Source: Gracilibacillus salinarum
GTDB lineage: Bacteria; Bacillota; Bacilli; Bacillales; Amphibacillaceae
Assembly: GCF_022919575.1 (NCBI RefSeq)
Contig: NZ_CP095071.1
Coordinates: 806,001-870,000 of the forward strand
Length of the DNA: 64,000 nt
Reading direction: 5' to 3'
Below the pieces are notes generated by a model. The model saw only the letters and a program-made list of their open reading frames with translations. It did no database searches and had not been told where the DNA came from. Position numbers and translations under genes: made by a program. Shown here piece by piece: positions 60,472 to 64,000 of this stretch. Position 1 is the stretch's first letter. Every line of letters begins with the position of its first letter.

Positions 60472-61641
60472 ATGGTATATTTTGATTATGCCGCTGCCAC
60501 ACCAATGAGCGAACAGGCGGTGTTAACTTATCAGCAGATTGCCAAAAATTATTACGGAAATGCAAGTAGCCTCCATGACATTGGAGGACAAGCAAAAGAT
60601 ATTCTAGATCAGGCTCGGCAACTAATTGCAGTCCCCTTTCACGCTGACTCCAGAGAAATTATTTTTACCAATGGGGGTACAGAGAGTAATATTCTGGCTA
60701 TAGACACCTTATTACGATCCAGCCCAATTTCAGGAAAAAAACATATTATTAGTACGAAGATGGAGCATAGTTCATTATTCTTTTATTTAACACATTTAAA
60801 TCAATTGCCAGATTATGAAGTTACTTTTTTATCACCCGAAAAAGATGGACAAATAAGTATCAGTGCTTTAGAACAAGCGATTAGGTCTAACACATGTCTT
60901 CTCTCCATTCAACATGTGAACAGCGAAACAGGAGTCATTCAGCCATTAGAAAAAATCGGACAACGCATCAAAGGAAAAGATATTGCTTTTCATAGCGATA
61001 TCGTTCAGTCTTTTGGTAAAATAGATATAACCAGCCTGTTACCATTTGTTGATTGTATGAGCGTGTCCAGCCACAAGATCCATGGACCAAAGGGAGCCGG
61101 TGCCATTTATTTTTCAGAAAAACTGGCACTACAACCACATCCCATTCAAACAAATCACGAGTTTGGGCTACGGCCTGGCACGGTAAACGTTCCGGCAATT
61201 GCTGCATTTGCGGCAGCTGCCAATGAAATTTTCACCGATCATCAGGCAAAAATAGATCATTTACATTACATAAGAAATCTATTTATTGATCGACTTGAAC
61301 AAGAAAACATACCGCTCCTGCCGATTATCACAAGCCATCAGGCACCTACCATACTTGGCTGTGTTAATCCATTCGTTCAAGGTGACTATGTCATGTTAGA
61401 ATATAATCGTCGGAGCATTCATTTATCGACAGGTACAGCATGCAGTGTCAACCAGCAAAAGATACCTGCCTCCATACAACCGTTTATATTGAATCAGGAG
61501 GAAGGAAAACGATTCAACCGTTTCTCTTTCAGTCATATCACAACCGATGAAGAGGTGGAACAATTTATAAAAGTTTCCAAGCAGATTTTTTCAAAAATGA
61601 AGGGAGAAAGAAGGAAATATGAACAAGAAGTTAACAGGTAA
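60472..61641 (+). CDS. nifS: Cysteine desulfurase NifS (NAD-pathway type)
   Basis: 389 residues. FDYAAATPMSEQAVLTYQQI, PLP-binding NGGTESNILAID, Lys in VSSHKIHGPKGAGA, and active Cys in LSTGTACSVNQQK. It is a distinct paralogue from the desulfurase at 24422, and its cysteine loop differs. In B. subtilis the equivalent gene is divergent from nadBCA and is needed to mature the NadA cluster. Overlaps niaR by 23 bases. Confidence 0.92.
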   Translation: MVYFDYAAATPMSEQAVLTYQQIAKNYYGNASSLHDIGGQAKDILDQARQLIAVPFHADSREIIFTNGGTESNILAIDTLLRSSPISGKKHIISTKMEHSSLFFYLTHLNQLPDYEVTFLSPEKDGQISISALEQAIRSNTCLLSIQHVNSETGVIQPLEKIGQRIKGKDIAFHSDIVQSFGKIDITSLLPFVDCMSVSSHKIHGPKGAGAIYFSEKLALQPHPIQTNHEFGLRPGTVNVPAIAAFAAAANEIFTDHQAKIDHLHYIRNLFIDRLEQENIPLLPIITSHQAPTILGCVNPFVQGDYVMLEYNRRSIHLSTGTACSVNQQKIPASIQPFILNQEEGKRFNRFSFSHITTDEEVEQFIKVSKQIFSKMKGERRKYEQEVNR

Positions 61642-62149
61642 AACAAGGCGAGATAGCTTGTTAAGCTGGTTAAAGGCTTCTGCTAAACCGATGACGGGTA
61701 CCGAATTAGCAGCAAAAGCACAAGTCAGTCGCCAAGTAATCGTACAAGATATTTCATTGTTAAAAGCACAAAACCAGCCGATCATTGCAACAAGCAGTGG
61801 TTATTTATATATGAAACTGGAAGAGGAAGCTCAAGACGCTCGTCGTGTCATCGCCTGCCAGCATGAAAGCTCACAAACGAGAGAAGAATTGTATACCATC
61901 GTAGATTACGGTGTCACCGTGGAGGATGTCATCATCGAACATCCGATATATGGAGATTTAAAGGCTTCCCTAATGTTAAGCAATCGAGCAGATGTCGATC
62001 AGTTCGTTCAAAAAATCGAGGAAAAACAGGCACCTTATTTATTAGAATTAACAGAAGGTGTCCACAATCACACGATAGCAGCAAAAGACGAAGCAAAACT
62101 GGACCAAGCGTTCGAAGCACTGGTTAACAAAGGCTTTATTGTCGAATAA
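61619..62149 (+). CDS. niaR: Transcription repressor NiaR of NAD biosynthesis
   Basis: 176 residues. N-terminal helix-turn-helix (TGTELAAKAQVSRQVIVQDI) and C-terminal 3H domain whose three histidines appear in IIEHPIYGDL, EGVHNHTIAA and the region before them. Binds nicotinic acid and represses nadBCA and niacin uptake genes (YrxA in B. subtilis). Start lies inside the nifS 3' end, with GAAAGAAGG upstream. Likely autoregulates through the operator at 60398. Confidence 0.92.
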   Translation: MNKKLTGKTRRDSLLSWLKASAKPMTGTELAAKAQVSRQVIVQDISLLKAQNQPIIATSSGYLYMKLEEEAQDARRVIACQHESSQTREELYTIVDYGVTVEDVIIEHPIYGDLKASLMLSNRADVDQFVQKIEEKQAPYLLELTEGVHNHTIAAKDEAKLDQAFEALVNKGFIVE

Positions 62150-62212
62150 ATCTTCTAACTAACCGGGCCATGCCCCCTTATACAACTAACGTTCAAAAAA
62201 TATTTAGTTAGC

Positions 62213-62434
62213 TGTAATATCGATAATTTCAACTAGGACTATCTTACATTGTGGTCATTTTGATATCGTTTATCTGCTAAAGCTCCGGAAATAGGCTCCG
62301 CGTCCTGTGGGCACGGGTTCAGCTCGTGCTGATTCCACAGGACGCGGAGTGGTTGTCCGAAGCGGTTCTCAGCACATTAAATCTCTCACTATGGATACTT
62401 TGCTAGCGATGGCTAACATAATGCATGATATAGG
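62213..62434. repeat. Family A element, copy 10 (chimeric short hairpin)
   Basis: The left end is decayed (about 62213, GTAATATCGATAATTTCAAC) and the right end lies at 62411-62434. One arm is of H2 type (CGGAAATAGGCTCCGCGTCC) and the other of H1 type (ACAGGACGCGGAGTGGTTG). The two do not share a matching base, so this looks like a fusion of two hairpins. Confidence 0.72.
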
Positions 62435-62439
62435 AATTC

Positions 62440-62735
62440 AACTTCATCTTTTTTATCGTAGAGCGGTGCAGGAAGTTGCCTAGTTTCTGAGTGGACACGG
62501 CTGTTCCTATAAGAAAGCGGACTACGTTTTGTACTCATAAAAAAAGAAGGCTGATGGCTTATTAGCTTCAGGCTTTTTCTATGTATGGACAAATGATGTT
62601 TGGTGATGTTTATCAGGTAAGCATGAAGATTGCTCTTCCTCATCTTCATGCATTGGGCGTTCTCCTGCTACCCCTTTCGCCTGAAGTTTCCCCATCTTCA
62701 TGCGTTGGACGTTCTCTTGCACCACACAACACATG
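62440..62735. other. Non-coding spacer with a 28-bp duplicated motif
   Basis: CATCTTCATG followed by CATTGGGCGTTCTCCTGC (62641-62668) recurs at 62693-62720 as CATCTTCATG, CGTTGGACGTTCTCTTGC, with a period of 52 bases. A weak hairpin with AAAAAGAAGGCTGATGGCT and AGCTTCAGGCTTTTT (62541-62579) could terminate niaR. No gene seen. Confidence 0.45.
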
Positions 62736-62739
62736 AAGT

Positions 62740-63200
62740 CCACTGCTTTTCCATGTCACAAACCAAATGGATCTTCAGCTCACGCTGATTCCACTGGAGT
62801 CTCCCCTTATTTTCTATGCTTTAGTGAAGTTCTGCAACAGATGTAACAACAAAAACAAGTCGTGCTAGGCAATGTATTTCATCAATTAAGGTGTAAACTG
62901 CAGAAAGTGCTTCATATCCTAGCTGTCGCATAAATTGTGGAGCTATACATCAGCGTAGACCAACCACGTAGTCTTCCGTGGGACAGGCAGGCGCTGAAGA
63001 TCCACAACGTCTGCACCAGCATCTACTAGTAGTGCTTCGAATTAGTCTTCCTCGGTGCAAGGCAGCAAAGAAGTGGTTCAAGTAGTAGTCTAGCTTCAGC
63101 CGTGCCCGCAGGACGCATAATGGTTGGTAAAAGGTATCATACCACACATAATATTTCAAAATGACCACTAAGTTGGTAGTAAACATAATCCATATTAGGA
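62740..63200 (-). repeat. Family A element, copy 11 (left part lost)
   Basis: One arm of H2 (AATGGATCTTCAGCTCACGC, then GGAGTCTCCCCTTATTTTC) is followed by the inter-hairpin segment and a full H1 at 62960-63127 with the long apex. The right end is at 63179-63200 (GTAAACATAATCCATATTA). The outer segment ATGATTACTGCTGTGACCGC follows at about 63219. A 78-codon minus-strand frame across it is not a gene. Confidence 0.82.
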
Positions 63201-63242
63201 AATCAGCTTCATGTTCAATATGATTACTGCTGTGACCGCACG

Positions 63243-63263
63243 TTTATACTTTCTTGACTGACA
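63243..63263 (+). repeat. 21-bp direct repeat flanking family C, left
   Basis: TTTATACTTTCTTGACTGAC and one more A. Repeated with one mismatch at 63450-63470. The same motif closes the outer segment of several family A copies. Confidence 0.7.
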
Positions 63264-63270
63264 GAACAAA

Positions 63271-63415
63271 GGCGCAAGCGCCCGTTTAGAGACGTAGCGA
63301 GTGGAGCGAATCAACTGAGATAAAGGAATCACGGTGAGCTTGCGAATCGATGATGACTTATCGTAGGGCGATTTCGCGAAGTCGCCTAGTCTCTGGGCGC
63401 TGGAGCCGGACGTTG
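63271..63415. repeat. Family C repeat (GGCGCAAGCGCC type)
   Basis: About 145 bp. It starts with the palindrome GGCGCAAGCGCC. GCGCCCGTTTAGAGAC near the start pairs with GTCTCTGGGCGC near the end (4-base bulge), and an internal hairpin GGCGATTTCGCGAAGTCGCC lies at about 63367-63386. It is GC-rich compared with its surroundings and has no ORF. Only one copy is present in this window; I recall similar hairpins as dispersed repeats in Bacillaceae. Confidence 0.65.
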
Positions 63416-63449
63416 CCGTTTCTGTCAGCGAACATCATATAGCCCAAAA

Positions 63450-63470
63450 TTTATACTTTCTTGACTTACA
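63450..63470 (+). repeat. 21-bp direct repeat flanking family C, right
   Basis: TTTATACTTTCTTGACTTAC and one more A; one mismatch to the left copy at 63243-63263. Confidence 0.7.
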
Positions 63471-63475
63471 AAAAA

Positions 63476-63503
63476 AACGCTTGCGATTTAGACCGCAAGC
63501 GTT
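63476..63503 (-). terminator. Terminator of pheA
   Basis: AACGCTTGCG / CGCAAGCGTT with the stop codon in the loop; on the minus strand followed by TTTTTTTTG. Confidence 0.85.
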
Positions 63504-64000
63504 ACGCCGTTTCCACTGTGTAAATAATATGGATAACTGCCAAGAACTGATACTTTACAGCCTAGAGATTCCATTTCGGTAATCGCATTTGGGATAAGCA
63601 CGTCATCCATTTGCTGTTCGATATCAATAAGAAAATAATAATTTCCTAATCCCGTTTTCATTGGACGGGATTCAATTTTGGAAAGGTTCAGATTTCGCCA
63701 GGCAAACGCTGATAATACTTGATGTAACGCCCCTGGCTGATCAGATGGTAATGTTACTGTAACGGTCGTCTTACGGCCTTTTTCTTCTAGATTTTTTGAT
63801 GTTAGAACTTTTTTTGCTTTGTGAAGTACTACAAATCTAGTATGGTTATTATCAAAATCGTGAATGTCTTTTTGCACGATTGACAGACCATATTCTTTGG
63901 CAGCAAGGTGATTGGCAATAGCACCAATTCGTTGATCAGGATTTTTACTGACGAATTCAGCTGCAGCACCAGTTGAAGTCATAGAATGTGATTTCACTTG
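63488..64000 (-). CDS. pheA: Prephenate dehydratase (C-terminal part, cut by window edge)
   Basis: About 170 residues of the C-terminal part are visible; the frame continues past the right edge, so the first ATG seen is not the start. It holds the end of the catalytic domain (TSTGAAAEFVSKNPDQRIGA, AANHLAAKEYGL, and NHTRFVVLHK with the Thr-Arg-Phe catalytic motif). The ACT domain follows (TVTLPSDQPGALHQVLSAFA; KIESRPMKTGLGNYYFLIDI), which binds phenylalanine for feedback inhibition. Converts prephenate to phenylpyruvate. It is downstream of niaR as in B. subtilis but in convergent orientation with it. Confidence 0.93.
   Translation of the reverse strand, partial: QVKSHSMTSTGAAAEFVSKNPDQRIGAIANHLAAKEYGLSIVQKDIHDFDNNHTRFVVLHKAKKVLTSKNLEEKGRKTTVTVTLPSDQPGALHQVLSAFAWRNLNLSKIESRPMKTGLGNYYFLIDIEQQMDDVLIPNAITEMESLGCKVSVLGSYPYYLHSGNGVTLAV

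Noticed and set aside
62950..63186. 78-codon minus-strand frame
   Set aside because: Lies inside family A copy 11 and translates the repeat; start codon without a site.
63243..63470. 21-bp direct repeats as proven target-site duplication
   Set aside because: The same motif occurs at the outer edge of family A copies elsewhere, so duplication by insertion cannot be claimed from this window alone; reported as a finding only.

Overview
The window is chromosomal DNA of a low-GC, endospore-forming Firmicute of the family Bacillaceae. Sporulation genes (sda, sigK, rsfA-like, spoVB, bofC, safA), Gram-positive ribosome binding sites, T-box leaders and a gene order that largely follows the yrr/yrv/yrb arc of Bacillus subtilis all say so. 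Two separate Na+/H+ antiporter loci (an Mrp operon and an ArsB/NhaD-type carrier) suggest a salt- or alkali-adapted genus, but I cannot name a species. No rRNA, tRNA, CRISPR array, phage or transposase gene is visible.

Layout: 1-480 holds sda behind a cluster of DnaA boxes. 816-6087 is an mrp operon that reads A-C-D-E-F-G, with no mrpB. 7519-8217 is an uninterrupted sigK. From 8245 to 19403 most genes lie on the minus strand: mtnN, yrrS, a KTSC-domain gene (plus strand), greA, udk, yrrM, mltG, yrzB, ruvX, ireB, alaS with a T-box, and an AI-2E family membrane protein. 19634-26003 carries recD2, a TPR protein, mnmA, a cysteine desulfurase and cymR. rarA and an rsfA-like gene (plus) face the 6S RNA, aspS and hisS (minus, T-box led). 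32828-43904 holds an amidase, dtd, relA, apt, recJ, a LapA-type protein, secDF and comN. 44020-54358 holds spoVB, a DUF421 gene, a NhaD-type antiporter, yrzE, yajC-tgt-queA, a DUF2905 gene, ruvB-ruvA and bofC. 54434-64000 holds yebC, safA, nadBCA divergent from nifS-niaR, and the 3' part of pheA.

The most unusual content is between the genes. At least ten intergenic spaces contain copies of one long repeat, called family A here. It is about 180-580 bp, is bounded by inverted repeats around TATAATATGGATTATGT, and carries one or two GC-rich hairpins of about 110-180 nt. The hairpin apices differ completely in sequence between copies but stay self-complementary, and deletion and chimeric derivatives are present. 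A second repeat (family B, with the GGACGGTTAGCGCCGTGATAAA-like end) and a third (family C, GGCGCAAGCGCC) lie in the same spaces. None encodes a credible protein. I regard these as non-autonomous, structure-preserving elements whose mobiliser and role are unknown.

Functional links: tRNA charging and maturation (alaS, hisS, aspS, mnmA, tgt, queA, dtd), stringent response and purine salvage (relA, apt), DNA repair (recD2, rarA, recJ, ruvAB, ruvX), NAD synthesis with its own cysteine desulfurase and repressor, sulfur control (cymR beside a desulfurase), protein export (secDF, yajC), and sporulation from the entry checkpoint (sda) to coat assembly (safA).
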